Assembly: GCA_026400835.1 (NCBI GenBank)
Contig: JAPLOA010000081.1
Location: 48,876-112,875 of the forward strand
Direction: 5' to 3'
DNA length: 64,000 nucleotides
Source: Planctomycetales bacterium
Lineage (GTDB): Bacteria > Planctomycetota > Planctomycetia > Planctomycetales > Planctomycetaceae
Shown: piece after piece, positions 8,970 through 19,276 of the stretch
Layout: each line of letters begins with the position of its first letter
Position numbering within the stretch: the stretch's first letter is position 1
The notes under the pieces: model-generated
Database searches by the model: none
What the model was told of the DNA's origin: nothing
The model's input: the letters and a program-made list of their open reading frames with translations, nothing else
Program-made: the position numbers and the translations under genes

Positions 8970-10084
8970 AGCGTGCAAAACTCCGAGTTCGTCTGAAGCC
9001 CTTTAAGGGCGGTTTCGATGCGATGTTCTGTCTGCTGTCGAAGTGATTGACCGTTGTCACCCGGACGGATCAGGAACAGGCCGCCATCGCGATTAAAGTA
9101 TCCTGCACCGACGCGGATGACAGCTTTCACGATCATGTTGCGCAGAAGATGCAGCCAAAAGCGGCGGCGATGCTCGTCTGGCAACGGTCGGATGCTCTGA
9201 TAACCCTCGAAGGCGCGCGACAGAAATGCCGCATCATGAAAGCATGCGAGCAGCGAGAGATCGTCCATCGGGTCGCCCGAGATCGCGTCATCGAAGTCAA
9301 TGAACGCGGCGATATGCTCGCGGGTGCCGAGTATGTTCCAAAGCGCGAGATCTTTGTGGACAAGACAACCCAGCGGCAGGTCGAGCAAGGCCTGGTGGTT
9401 TGCAATTTCGGAGGCGATTTCGTCGCGTTGCTCACGAGTAAGAAAACCCCTCGAAACGAGGAAGGCGAGGTGCTGGTCGAGTCGAAGATGGAAGTAGTCG
9501 GCGTAGGAACTGCGAGAGCCTGAAAGTGGCCTGGACTGCTCTCTGTGCGTTTCAAGCGTCGCTTGACTTTCGTTCCGTGCAGACCACTCTAACGTGCCAA
9601 ATCCTTCCAGCGTGATTGTCTGCCACTTCGCGACCCCTTGCCCGATAGCGAAGGCAATGCCGGATGCATCGAGGCTCCCCAGCTTGAACCAATGGTTCAG
9701 ATCAGGAGCCGAAGTCCGCTCCAACGCCTGCCAGGCAAAGGGCACACGGCTCCGGGTTGCATCGCAGCCAAAAACCCTGGGAGTAATGACGCCGATTTCA
9801 CGCACACGGTCCAATACGGCAGACTCGATGGCGAGATGCTCGTCTTTCTCGGGTCCGTTCTCGACGCGCACAAACATCGCCTGGCCATCCACGTCGGCAT
9901 TCCAGGTGAGATGATTTCCCTGACCGGCTCCGGGGGTCAGATCGACATGCTTCGTCTTCAGTTGCTCGCGCAAAGCCTCACGCAGCAATTCCTCCATCAC
10001 AATGTCCGGCTCACCGCGCCGCTGTGTGCCATGAAAGGCAGCTGGGCGATCACATTTCCAGTAGTAGATGTCGTGGCGGCTCAT
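8966..10084 (-). CDS. APH/choline-kinase-like small-molecule phosphotransferase
   Basis: A 372-residue kinase of the aminoglycoside/homoserine/choline phosphotransferase superfamily. The catalytic loop is LVHKDLALWNIL (HxDxxxxN pattern, residues ~240-252) and the metal-binding DxD-type motif is AAFIDFDDAISGDPMDD just after. The N-terminal lobe has a variable nucleotide-binding region. ATG 10084 begins 2 bases after the transporter stop codon, and its own stop overlaps the aldolase start, so all three are translated together. Members phosphorylate sugars, amino alcohols or antibiotics. Given its place between a transporter and an aldolase, a sugar or sugar-acid kinase is more likely than antibiotic resistance; that is inference. 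Confidence 0.83.
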   Translation of the reverse strand: MSRHDIYYWKCDRPAAFHGTQRRGEPDIVMEELLREALREQLKTKHVDLTPGAGQGNHLTWNADVDGQAMFVRVENGPEKDEHLAIESAVLDRVREIGVITPRVFGCDATRSRVPFAWQALERTSAPDLNHWFKLGSLDASGIAFAIGQGVAKWQTITLEGFGTLEWSARNESQATLETHREQSRPLSGSRSSYADYFHLRLDQHLAFLVSRGFLTREQRDEIASEIANHQALLDLPLGCLVHKDLALWNILGTREHIAAFIDFDDAISGDPMDDLSLLACFHDAAFLSRAFEGYQSIRPLPDEHRRRFWLHLLRNMIVKAVIRVGAGYFNRDGGLFLIRPGDNGQSLRQQTEHRIETALKGLQTNSEFCTL

Positions 10085-10086
10085 GA

Positions 10087-11019
10087 TCAGGACTCCGGTG
10101 TATGACGTTTCCACCAGGACGCGAGCAGGCCGCCAATAATATTCTGCAGCACGCCGCTGAATACGCCGGCTGCAGCAGCTAGTGGCATCGCTGCAAAATG
10201 TTCACGAGCCAGCGAAGCCGCCATGCCGCCGTTCTGCATGCCGACTTCAATGCTCACGGTGCGAGCCACGGACTCCGGGTAACGCAGCACTTTGGAAATT
10301 CCATAACCTACACCGAAACCCAGCAGATGCAGCGTTAACGCAGCCAACGCGAGCTTGCCGAAATTCGCCGCGATAGCATCCGCACTGGCAGCGACAATGC
10401 CTCCGCTTACTAACACGAAGGCCAGGACAGCTATCGTAGGCCCACAAGCACCGATCACCTCCGCCGTGCGTGGCAATTTCCAACGAATCAAAACGCCAAG
10501 CACTATTGGGGCGACCGTGAGTTGCACCGCTGACAGGCAAAGTGCCCATGCATCGACCGGCACATATTTGCCTGCCAGGAGACTCGTCCACATCGGCGTG
10601 AAGAAGAAGGCGAGCATGGTGGAGATCATCGTCAACACGACAGACAACGCGACATTCGCCTTCGCGAGGTAGGTGATCATGTTCGATGCCATACCGCCAG
10701 GACAACTTGCCACGAGGATAATACCTACGGCGAGACCTGGATCGAGTTTTAACGTTGTCGCGACGAGCCAGCCTGACAACGGCATGATTGTATACTGTGC
10801 CAGGAAGCCTAACGCCACACTACCAGGCATCTTGCCGATGGCTTTAAAGTCTTTGATGCTCAACGTAAGACCCATGCCGAGCATCGAGGCCGCCAGCGAC
10901 CAAAAGATCCATGGCTTGTCGAACCAGAGCATCGTTGAGGGCTTAAAGAAAGCAATGACCGCCAGCGTGACCAGCCAAACAGGGTAAAGATTGTTGAACC
11001 ATTGGATGAAGCGAATCAT
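10087..11019 (-). CDS. BASS family (bile acid:sodium symporter-like) transporter
   Basis: A 310-residue inner-membrane protein with about nine or ten hydrophobic segments and the BASS/SBF signatures: MLGMGLTLSIKDF, the crossover-region motif VASCPGGMASNMITYLAKAN, and EVGMQNGGMAASLA. BASS proteins co-transport sodium with bile acids, pyruvate, pantothenate or other organic anions. Placed directly behind a sialidase-like gene (73-base gap) and 2 bases ahead of a kinase, it is the likely importer for the anionic sugar released outside. It is unrelated to the known sialic-acid carriers NanT, SiaPQM and SSS, so the role would be new if confirmed. Confidence 0.88.
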   Translation of the reverse strand: MIRFIQWFNNLYPVWLVTLAVIAFFKPSTMLWFDKPWIFWSLAASMLGMGLTLSIKDFKAIGKMPGSVALGFLAQYTIMPLSGWLVATTLKLDPGLAVGIILVASCPGGMASNMITYLAKANVALSVVLTMISTMLAFFFTPMWTSLLAGKYVPVDAWALCLSAVQLTVAPIVLGVLIRWKLPRTAEVIGACGPTIAVLAFVLVSGGIVAASADAIAANFGKLALAALTLHLLGFGVGYGISKVLRYPESVARTVSIEVGMQNGGMAASLAREHFAAMPLAAAAGVFSGVLQNIIGGLLASWWKRHTPES

Positions 11020-11092
11020 GGAAGGCTACTTGGTTATAACGTGAAGACTGACAAGTGCGGGGAGACCTGCAACAACCAAAGGCATGGCTGGT

Positions 11093-14000
11093 TCACTGCA
11101 GCGGAAGTTTGACGCTATAGTGGACGCAACGATGGCGGTTGTCGTCGAAGGCGAAGTGCAACCATTGCTTGTCGAAGCTAACGAAACCATCGGGATAGTT
11201 CATTCGGCCTTTCGGACCGTCGCAGGACTCGGCTTGTAACACGCGCTGATAAGGCCAGGTCTTCATGCCGTCAAAACTAATCCAAAGTGCCATTGGGCTG
11301 CGATGCTTAGGATTGGGATTGTGCAGCAACGCAACCTTGTCGCCTCCCAAACCGTAGAGCATTGCCTTGGAGCCGGGGTTGGGGATCGCAGTTTTCGTCG
11401 CGAACGTCGGCCATGTTTGACCGCCGTCGCTCGACTCGGCGTAGTAGAGAACTCCGCCGAGGCGGTCCGCACGGATTACCATCGCAACCCGCCCGTCGGC
11501 CAACTCGACGAGACTGTTTTCAGCCCATCCATGATACCGGTCATCGTCGGTGATGCGGATGTTGCCGTGCTCAGAGAATGTCTTTCCTCCGTCACGACTG
11601 ATGAGCACTCCGTTGCGGGGATTGCTAACGTAGTGAGCCAGCGTTTTGTGCCACGGTTTTTCCTCTGGCGGAGGCTCCGGAGTTCCTTCCGAGGGCCCGA
11701 GATAATGTTGAAACGGAATCAGGATGCGGCCATCCCGCGTCACAATGTGCCCGCGAATGAACGTGAACTTCGCCAAGCGCCCGGGCATCGGTTCAGGTTT
11801 GCTCCACGTATGACCACTATCGTTGCTGTGCATCTGCCACGATTGCCAATCGCGGCCCCAGGTCTGCGAATGCGTACTAAAAAACATCGTCGTGCGATTT
11901 CCGATCGTCATGATTTCCGTCGCTCCCTGGCCGCTCGTCACACCGCTGCGAGGAAACGTCGTCTCGACGGTTGACAAAGGAGACCAGGTGCGGCCCTCAT
12001 CGGTACTGCGCGTGATACCGATGTAGTTCTTCGGCGATGGTTCAAAGTCATCGCCTGCCAGCATCGAGATAATCCAGGAGTTATCCGGCATAAGTCGTAG
12101 CGTCGTGTCGCACACCATCTTGTTGGGAGTTATTCCATCGTACGGAATGCTGGTGCGATCTTGCTTCGCGTCTTCAATCACCTGCAAGGACCACTTATCG
12201 TTTGGACGAATTGATACCGGTAAACTCGCCCTGTTAGCGAGCATGCGAAGCTTCGAATCGCGCGAGACAATCTTGCCAGCGAGCACATCCTCTTCACGGA
12301 ACTTCGCTAATAAGATCTCCGCGTCAGTGTGGCGGTTCCAATCATAGAGAATGTGGATGAGACCGTCGGGCGACTCGAAGCCATCGGGATAAGAGACCGA
12401 GCTACGTTCATCGAGCAGCAGACCACCTTTCCACGTCTGGCCGTCGTCTTCGGAGAGATAGGCAGACATATGCGAACGCTTCGCGAGTCGCTCGGTGGGA
12501 GGGCCATTTTTCACCAGCAGGATGCGACCGGACTTCAGCCTGCGCAGAAAAAAGCGTGCGTTGATGTTTTGCACCGTCGCGGCCTGACGCGGTTCGCTCC
12601 AGGTCCTGCCTAGGTCGCTGGAGAAACTCTCGAACGGCTGGCCGTTCGTGCGGGCCAGCATCCAAAGGCGGCCATCGCGCAGCTCGACGGTCATGTGCTC
12701 GTCGAAGTTCCAATCCGGAAAGACGACGCTGCCACGCTCTTTCCACGATGCCCCTTCGTCGGTGGAGGCAAAGACTCGCGCTGTTTTCTTATGCCAATCG
12801 GAGACCGGCAACAGCCAGTCGCCGTTCTTCAACACCGTCGGCTTGTTCAGCGTGCAACCCTCGGCAAACATCACCGGGTCGCTCCAAGATGGCTCCGCCG
12901 CATCGGGATCATCGCAGCGGATGAACCAGTTCGTGATACGTTTCTGCGGATCGCCGAGCTGCTGATCGAAGAACAGCCACATGCGTCCTTTGGGATCGCT
13001 CCACAGATTGCCGACCAGCGCGCCGCTGAGTTTCTGTTCGGGCTCCGTCCGCGCGCCGACGGCCAGACGCGGCTTTGACCATGTGGTGCCATCATCATCG
13101 CTTGTTGCTAACAGAAAATAGCCATCCTTTTTGTCTCCCGTGCCCGTCCAGCAACCCCAGATGCGGCCTTTTGGTGTGCGATCCATCCCGATGATCATCG
13201 CGCCCGACCGCGCCTCATCCTGAAACGGGGCACCTGGATTTGAAATCACCACCGGCGCGTTGAGCCCCGGCTTTGACACAGCAGCACCATCCGCGAGCAG
13301 CAACAGCACCATCTTGTTGAACTTAAGCCGCTCGCCACTCTTAACCTCCTTGCGGTACAGGCTCACGCGATTGATCTCGCCGGGAAAGAGCTGCACCTCG
13401 GGCACGTCCACCTTGGTGAAGCCCGCTCTTCTTAGCGTTTCCTCCTGGCTCGCGGCCGTTGGTCGAATCGTCGGCGTGAGCGCGAAGAGCACGCCCGGTT
13501 TGGTGACTTCTACATCGGTCTTCTCGATGCTGGTACGGAGGAACGGCAGATCGCGCACCTGCTCGGGAAATTCATGGATGACATAGTCGCGGTCAGTGAA
13601 GAGCTTCACACCACCTTTCATGATCGCAGGCTCGATGGGAGGCGTTGGCCATGCGATGCGTTTGTGGCCGGTTTGCGGCTCGAACCGACCAACATCCTCT
13701 AGTTTGCCGAACATGATGCGATCGGAGGAGCCTTTGTGATCGCTCTGCGTGACGGTAAGCCAAATCGTGCCGTCGTGTTCATGAAAGGTCGGATACTGGA
13801 ATGAGTGTGGCGACTCGAAGCGGTATTTGCGTTCCCACGTCCTGCCATCTCGGGAGATGTCCACGTTGAAGACGCTGCGATTGCAATCGTGGACGCGAGT
13901 GTTCTCCTGCCAGCCGAGATAATAGACGCCGCCGAACTTGTCGAAGGTCGGCTTGGAATTCAGACCGCTGGGCACAAAAGGCATGGTCTGGCCGACGCTC

Positions 14001-15925
14001 CAAGTCTTGCCGTCTTTGCTCGTCGTGAAGTGATAGTTGCCCGCATCGTTGCGACAGATTGCCATCCAGGTGCCGTCAGGCAAACGGTTCACAGCCGACT
14101 CGCTGAGCTGCTGCGACTGCGGTTCGTTGTAATGGCCGATGATCTCGAAAGTCGTGAAGTCATCATGCAACACGGCGAGAGCGTTTTGTTTGCCGGGAAA
14201 GTTGTTGAGCGCCACGTAGCGGCGACCGTCGAACTCTTTGAATGAATCGAAGATGTAGAGCCCTTCGCGAACCGGCGGCTTCTTGAAGCCCTGCGCCGCA
14301 GCGTCGGCATGGAAATGACGCGGCTCCATGTCGAAAGTCCCCGCCGCCGTCTTGAGCTTCGCCTTGTGGATGCTGTCCTCGAAAGTCTGCGTGCGAAGAT
14401 CGAAGTCCCGAAACCACGTCACCGCCTGTTCCTTCGATGGCTGGCTGCAGAAGTAAGTCCGCAGCGTGTGGTCGTCCTTACGAATGATGCGCGGCACGAA
14501 GACCTGCGCCTCCGGCAGAGTGACGTTCGCAAACGCCTGGCCTGCTTGAGCCATCGGGATGGTCTTTTCCACTGCCAGCGTCTTCAGGTTCACCACCGTC
14601 AGTACGCAATACATCGCCGCGCCCGCGCCGTGTCCAGGAGCGACATTGTTATCATGCTCGACGATGTATGCACGCTCGCCTATGCAGACGAACTCCGCAT
14701 CATGCGCCCCTTTCACCTGCGGCGCAGTAACTTTTATGAGACGCTGCATGACAGTGTCACCAGCTATCGCCGCGTCCCAGTTGGCAGGGAGTAACGAGGG
14801 CTTGTCGAGCTTGTTAATAGTCTGCGTGAGCATCACTGCGCCCGAGACGTTCTTGCCTGCAAGCACATCTTCTTCGCGGAATTTAGCAAGCAGGATTTCG
14901 CCAGCACCTTGCCGGTCGCGATCGTAAGTGACCCAAATCAATCCATCGCGATCCTGCACGCCGTCGGGATAGGACACACCACTGCGATCATCGAGCAGCA
15001 ATCCGTCATTCCAAGTCGCTCCATCGTCGACGGAAAGCTGCGCTGTGAGATGGCTGCGGCCTTTGAAGTTGTAATGATTCACCAGCAGCAGATTGCCCGA
15101 GGACAGGCGGCGGATGAAGAACCGCGAGCCAGGGCTCTTGATCGTGCTGGCTTTGGCTTCGCTCCATGTCCGTCCTTTGTCACTGGAATGACTCTCCCAA
15201 AGAAAGCCGCTGCCGGTGCGAATGAGCATCCACAAGCGGCCATCTCGGAGTTCCGTGATCATGCACTCCAGCGCCCACTCAGGTGCTTTTACTGCGCCGT
15301 GAAGTTTCCATGTCTTACCTTCATCGGTCGAGATGCCCACGCCTTGAAGTTGCTTTGGTCCGGCAAACCATTCGTGAATCGGCTCCACGGCATGCGTCAC
15401 CGGCATGATCCATTCACCGGTCGAAAGCACCGTCGGCTTGTTCATCCGGAAAGCATACGGCCCCTCGTAGCCGACGCGAAACTCGGTACCGAACACAGGT
15501 GTCATCGCGTCAGGATCATCGCAGATACGGGCATGCACATCATGCACTGCGGTTGTCTTGTTACCCCGATTGAAGATGTACCACAGCCGTCCGTGGGGAT
15601 CGATCCAGAGCGTCGGATCGAAACAGCGAGTGCCATTGCTCAGCGGCAATCCCATCGCCTGCGGCACCGAGAACGTCTTTCCGCCATCGTCGCTATGGGC
15701 AAGCACGACTGTGTTTTCGGGAGCAGGCTCTTTTGGACCACCCGTAAACCATGAGACAAAAACGCGGCCCTTGCCGGTGCGCTCGAGGCCGGGAATTCCC
15801 TGCCATGTTCTTTCGGGAACAATCAGTTGCTCTTCGGCAACCAACGACGGAGCCGTGTTGAGAGAGACCATAATCGCCGCCAGCGCAGCGGTTATGCGAA
15901 GTTGTTTGCTCAATTGCAGCATCAT
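11093..15925 (-). CDS. Giant multi-propeller sialidase-like protein, secreted
   Basis: A 1,610-residue protein with a signal peptide (residues ~1-30) and four propeller-like modules. Module A (~35-360) and module C (~880-1220) are sialidase/BNR domains that match each other closely, both ending with [16 protein letters not shown]. Module D (~1240-1610) is a third BNR domain ([22 protein letters not shown]). Module B (~375-790) is a more divergent propeller ([22 protein letters not shown]). Linkers join the modules. Bacterial sialidases usually have one catalytic propeller, so at least one internal duplication occurred. Several Asp boxes are clear, but I could not confirm a full catalytic Arg triad, Tyr and Glu in each module. 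It is first in the operon. Two adjacent ATGs (15925 and 15922) are possible starts. Confidence 0.85.
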   Translation of the reverse strand: MMLQLSKQLRITAALAAIMVSLNTAPSLVAEEQLIVPERTWQGIPGLERTGKGRVFVSWFTGGPKEPAPENTVVLAHSDDGGKTFSVPQAMGLPLSNGTRCFDPTLWIDPHGRLWYIFNRGNKTTAVHDVHARICDDPDAMTPVFGTEFRVGYEGPYAFRMNKPTVLSTGEWIMPVTHAVEPIHEWFAGPKQLQGVGISTDEGKTWKLHGAVKAPEWALECMITELRDGRLWMLIRTGSGFLWESHSSDKGRTWSEAKASTIKSPGSRFFIRRLSSGNLLLVNHYNFKGRSHLTAQLSVDDGATWNDGLLLDDRSGVSYPDGVQDRDGLIWVTYDRDRQGAGEILLAKFREEDVLAGKNVSGAVMLTQTINKLDKPSLLPANWDAAIAGDTVMQRLIKVTAPQVKGAHDAEFVCIGERAYIVEHDNNVAPGHGAGAAMYCVLTVVNLKTLAVEKTIPMAQAGQAFANVTLPEAQVFVPRIIRKDDHTLRTYFCSQPSKEQAVTWFRDFDLRTQTFEDSIHKAKLKTAAGTFDMEPRHFHADAAAQGFKKPPVREGLYIFDSFKEFDGRRYVALNNFPGKQNALAVLHDDFTTFEIIGHYNEPQSQQLSESAVNRLPDGTWMAICRNDAGNYHFTTSKDGKTWSVGQTMPFVPSGLNSKPTFDKFGGVYYLGWQENTRVHDCNRSVFNVDISRDGRTWERKYRFESPHSFQYPTFHEHDGTIWLTVTQSDHKGSSDRIMFGKLEDVGRFEPQTGHKRIAWPTPPIEPAIMKGGVKLFTDRDYVIHEFPEQVRDLPFLRTSIEKTDVEVTKPGVLFALTPTIRPTAASQEETLRRAGFTKVDVPEVQLFPGEINRVSLYRKEVKSGERLKFNKMVLLLLADGAAVSKPGLNAPVVISNPGAPFQDEARSGAMIIGMDRTPKGRIWGCWTGTGDKKDGYFLLATSDDDGTTWSKPRLAVGARTEPEQKLSGALVGNLWSDPKGRMWLFFDQQLGDPQKRITNWFIRCDDPDAAEPSWSDPVMFAEGCTLNKPTVLKNGDWLLPVSDWHKKTARVFASTDEGASWKERGSVVFPDWNFDEHMTVELRDGRLWMLARTNGQPFESFSSDLGRTWSEPRQAATVQNINARFFLRRLKSGRILLVKNGPPTERLAKRSHMSAYLSEDDGQTWKGGLLLDERSSVSYPDGFESPDGLIHILYDWNRHTDAEILLAKFREEDVLAGKIVSRDSKLRMLANRASLPVSIRPNDKWSLQVIEDAKQDRTSIPYDGITPNKMVCDTTLRLMPDNSWIISMLAGDDFEPSPKNYIGITRSTDEGRTWSPLSTVETTFPRSGVTSGQGATEIMTIGNRTTMFFSTHSQTWGRDWQSWQMHSNDSGHTWSKPEPMPGRLAKFTFIRGHIVTRDGRILIPFQHYLGPSEGTPEPPPEEKPWHKTLAHYVSNPRNGVLISRDGGKTFSEHGNIRITDDDRYHGWAENSLVELADGRVAMVIRADRLGGVLYYAESSDGGQTWPTFATKTAIPNPGSKAMLYGLGGDKVALLHNPNPKHRSPMALWISFDGMKTWPYQRVLQAESCDGPKGRMNYPDGFVSFDKQWLHFAFDDNRHRCVHYSVKLPLQ

Positions 15926-16219
15926 TTTCGTGTACTCTCCAGCTCAATAACCGACTGACAACTGCAGCACGCTCGCAAAGAGGCTGAGATCGTTTAGGGA
16001 CTATCTCATTCTGACCTCCCCACCCGCTGCATGATTAACTATGGCCATCTCGGGCGTGGACCTCAATTGCTAACAATCTTCAAACTTTTGCGTAATCATG
16101 TCAGAGAAGGTTTTGCCAGTCAGTCAACGCAGGACGGCCATTCCGGCCGTCGGCACCATTGAACATTCTTTTGCAGCTGAACCATCTTTTGCAGCCCGGC
16201 TTAACGCCGAATTGACGTC

Positions 16220-16563
16220 ATGAAAAAACGATCTCATGTTGCCCGGTTAATCGAAGCGTCACGTGGGCAGGGACAACGAATCATCGAAGGTGTCGCCCGT
16301 TATGCCGCTTGAGCATGGTTCGTGGTCGTTGCGTCTTAAACAACGGAATATCGACGATTGACCACTGCTGCGTCTGACAACATGGCAAGGCGATGATACC
16401 TCCCCATGGTGTGGTGACGCGACAGTCGGCGAACGTCGTCGCCGTCAATGCCCCGGAAGCGAGTTTTATTGAGGTGTTTTTTATAGCTGACGAACTGCGA
16501 CTATCAGATCGACCGAACGGAGTTCGTCCGGCTAAGACTTGCCAATCCGTTCTATCAGATTGA
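16220..16563 (+). pseudogene. Decayed XylR-type (AraC family) transcription regulator, N-terminus
   Basis: The Planctomycete XylR-type regulator signature is recognisable across broken frames. ATG 16220 begins MKKRSHVARLIEASRGQGQR and runs to ARYA before a TGA at 16310. The next frame gives LEHGSWSLRLKQRNIDD, the usual 'REHGPWSL...QR...DP' stretch, before another stop. A third frame gives TWQGDD and then VVTRQSANVVAVNAPEAS, ending at 16563. The intact family has a periplasmic-binding-protein-like sugar domain and a C-terminal AraC helix-turn-helix; neither the rest of the first nor any of the second is visible. It faces away from the sialidase operon and probably once regulated it. Confidence 0.75.
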
Positions 16564-17404
16564 ACTCTTGCTACCACAACGTCTTAACCCCCTCTGGAGG
16601 CTCGTGTGTGGCTCAGGATGAACCATCGACTAACCGTCAAGGGTGGGTTTCTGCCATCTCTCGGGCTGGATCTGTCATATTGACCAAAACCGCAAAAGGA
16701 GCGTCGCAAACGGCGTCGCTGATCCCCATTTGAGAGAGCGACGCGAAAATCTCATTTTCTCAAGGCAACTCGGGATGACACGAAGCTATTCAGAACCAGT
16801 TCTTTCCAGTTTTGAACCGTCATATACGTGGTCACGACCGCGTCTGAAACAGAGTTTATTCTGCGCTCGTCGGTCCGACACACGGGGTGCCTTCATTCGA
16901 GGTGACCGGAGCAGGTTAGGGAGGTGTGAAAGATTGGTCCGGCGGGCCTCCAGCGGATTAGCTTTCGGGGAACTGTTTCGCAGATTTGACACAGCTGTGA
17001 CGTGTTCAGCAACCTGTGAGCAATACCGAAGATCAGCAATACCGCGAGCATTGCTTATCTGTTCAGCGTTCGGGGATCTATGCGGCACAGCGCCGCCTAA
17101 AAAAATTGAAAAGTCCGGGTAAATTCCTGATGGAACGTCGCGTCCGCACTTAACTAAGTTAACTCAGAAGGTGACATCGCCATGAAACAGGTACAATGCC
17201 TAAGCGCTTCTCGAATCCTGCAGAGAAGGCAGGTTTTCTGCAGATCATTTTGATGAAACGGCTGGTACTGAATCGACAGAGAAAACGTCTATTGTCGTTT
17301 TGGTACGATTGCTACGGGCGTAAACCCGAGAGCGTTAATGAGCCCGGCGGCCGCTCGCATGTGACTGGTTTTCAACTGATGAGATCCCTAAAGCGGAGGA
17401 AGAC
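16564..17404. other. Region with no recognisable gene
   Basis: About 840 bases with several short frames on both strands, none with a recognisable domain or a convincing start. It may hold the worn-out remainder of the regulator described just upstream. The last bases contain the Shine-Dalgarno of the photolyase-like gene (GGAGGA at about 17396-17401). Confidence 0.5.
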
Positions 17405-18595
17405 ATGGCTGAGAGCAGACGTAGTGTGACGGCGTTGGTTCCCACTCGAACGCAGGGCTTAACGCAACTTAACGATCTGGCCGAAGTCATTCAGAGCTAT
17501 GCGACCGCGCGTAACTACGCTGATGGGCTCACGACGAGCCGTCTTTCCCCATACATTCGGCGGCGGCTGATTCTGGAGGAAGAAGTTTTAGCGTTCGCGC
17601 TCACGGTCGGAGGATATGCTCGGATCGAGAAGTTTGCACAGGAGGTCGTCTGGCGAACGTACTGGAAGGGTTGGCTCGCAGCCCGGCCGAGCGTTTGGAC
17701 AGCCTATCTCACACGACTTCGGACGCTCGATGAGACGCTTCCCGGGTCGGACCGGGATCATGTCGCGAGTGCCATCGCCGGAACGACGGATTTAACGTAC
17801 TTCAATGCGTGGTGCGACGAACTCACGTCCACAGGCTATCTTCACAACCACGTACGAATGTGGTTTGCGAGCATCTGGATATTCACTCTCAGGCTTCCAT
17901 GGGAGATGGGGGCTCGATTTTTTCTGGACCACCTTCTGGACGGCGATCCGGCTTCCAACACGCTCTCATGGCGATGGGTGGCCGGGCTTCAAACGCCTGG
18001 AAAACACTACCTCGCGCGGGCAGACAACATCGCGAAGTATACAAACGGTCGATGGGTACCGAAGCCGGGCGAACTTAATGAGTCGGCTGATGCGATTCGG
18101 GACGATGGACTCGCGCGAATTCCCGCAGTAAAGCCGGCTCTCGGACCTGATGCGGGCCAGGTACAACCGCGGGCGATGCTCCTGCATGATGAAGACTGCG
18201 GGCCATTGCCAGATAGCTGGGCTGCGCTCCCGGCCGTTCGATTTGTTGTTACTGACAGGCTGCAACATTGTCCGGGCAAGTTAGTGGACGAGTGGATCGC
18301 CGGCGGATGCGCTGATGCCGAAGCCCGCGTGGGAACCGTGACGCTCGCCCGCAGCGAGGAAGAAGTCACCGACTGGTGTCGGGTGAACGGGGTGGTTGAG
18401 GTGTGGGCCTTTCGGCCACTCACAGGATTTGTCGGCGACGCTTTGGCCGTCCTCGCAACTGGACTGGCCACCGCTGGTATTAAGCTCCGCTACGCCGATC
18501 GAGGACACGATATCACGTTCTTCCCGATGGCGACCAAGGGATTCTTTCCATTTTGGGAAGCAGCATCCGTCACGCTCCGCCGTCGTCGAATGTAA
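17405..18595 (+). CDS. Photolyase FAD-binding domain protein without N-terminal antenna domain
   Basis: A 396-residue protein. Residues ~15-235 form the helical FAD-binding domain of DNA photolyases/cryptochromes: SRLSPYIRRRLI, EEVVWRTYWKGWLA, YLHNHVRMWFASIWIF and NTLSWRWVAGLQTPGKHYLA. The usual N-terminal alpha/beta antenna domain is absent. Instead about 160 residues follow C-terminally (ARVGTVTLARSEEEVTDWC, LAVLATGLATAGIKLRY), which look like a small alpha/beta domain. ATG 17405 has a strong GGAGGA four bases upstream. Similar FAD-domain proteins of this size exist in Planctomycetes; a light-dependent repair or sensing role is assumed from the family. A second photolyase-type fragment follows downstream. 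Confidence 0.8.
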   Translation: MAESRRSVTALVPTRTQGLTQLNDLAEVIQSYATARNYADGLTTSRLSPYIRRRLILEEEVLAFALTVGGYARIEKFAQEVVWRTYWKGWLAARPSVWTAYLTRLRTLDETLPGSDRDHVASAIAGTTDLTYFNAWCDELTSTGYLHNHVRMWFASIWIFTLRLPWEMGARFFLDHLLDGDPASNTLSWRWVAGLQTPGKHYLARADNIAKYTNGRWVPKPGELNESADAIRDDGLARIPAVKPALGPDAGQVQPRAMLLHDEDCGPLPDSWAALPAVRFVVTDRLQHCPGKLVDEWIAGGCADAEARVGTVTLARSEEEVTDWCRVNGVVEVWAFRPLTGFVGDALAVLATGLATAGIKLRYADRGHDITFFPMATKGFFPFWEAASVTLRRRRM

Positions 18596-18694
18596 CTGGC
18601 CCACGGTGAGAGGTCTGAATTCTCGCAAACGTGGCTAAAACAGACACATCGCAACAGCTCCACGCAAGGCCGGATGGTACGCAGCGATTGCTGA

Positions 18695-19009
18695 GTGTTG
18701 CATGCCAGCAACGAATGGTCGTCCGGTCATGCTGAAGCTGCTTCGGATACGGAGGCATGGCTGCTTCCGGATGCGTTCTCCCATGCTGTTGCTGACTGGC
18801 TTACACCGGCCTGTCACCTCTCCACCCAACGCTCGGGCTATCCTTTGGTTGACGCTGTCATGCGTTGCCTCGCAGCTACTGGCTTTATCAACTTTCGCAT
18901 GCGGGCGATGGTGGTGAATTTCGCATGTCACGTGCAGTTCCTCGACTGGCGACTCATCCGCCCGCATCTTGCTCAAGTGTTCAGAGACTACGATCCCGGC
19001 ATTCATTGA
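18695..19009 (+). pseudogene. Photolyase C-terminal fragment
   Basis: This 104-codon frame carries highly conserved photolyase/cryptochrome sequence: SGYPLVDAVMRCLAATGF, INFRMRAMVVNFACH and HLAQVFRDYDPGIH. These line up with the FAD-binding core, where 'GYPLVDA.MR.L..TG..NFRMR' and 'LA..F.DYDPGIH' are diagnostic. The frame stops right after GIH; the expected continuation 'F.QVQMQAG' appears just beyond in another frame (QMQAGV near 19015-19032). The domain's N-terminal half and the antenna domain are not visible upstream, where the preceding gene ends at 18595. It is therefore a remnant of a second photolyase of a different subfamily. Confidence 0.75.
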
Positions 19010-19276
19010 AATCAGATGCAAGCAGGCGTTGTCCAGTAAGTTGAGCGCCACGAGCAATGCGAGAGTCAGGACGCTCAAGGCCGGGATAGTTCATGATCAT
19101 CGTTCGGGCAATCGTGCCAGAAGGAGAGAAAACAGTTTTGCAATCGCATGCAACTGTCGCAATCGGGAATGACGTTTGAGTGTGGATAAGTCAGGAATCG
19201 AAAATACTCACTTCAATCGGATCAGAATCTAATTTCGGCGGAACTGAAGTTCCCCGGAAGAATTTAAGAAGGCACT

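Noticed and set aside
8966..10084. Aminoglycoside resistance gene
   Set aside because: The HxDxxxxN and DxD motifs are superfamily-wide; tight coupling to a transporter and an aldolase argues for a metabolic kinase.
14909..15754. 281-codon + strand frame
   Set aside because: It lies fully inside the giant sialidase gene on the other strand, with no recognisable motif.
16643..17122. 159-codon + strand frame in the intergenic gap
   Set aside because: No domain, no ribosome-binding site and a biased Arg/Ser content typical of chance frames.
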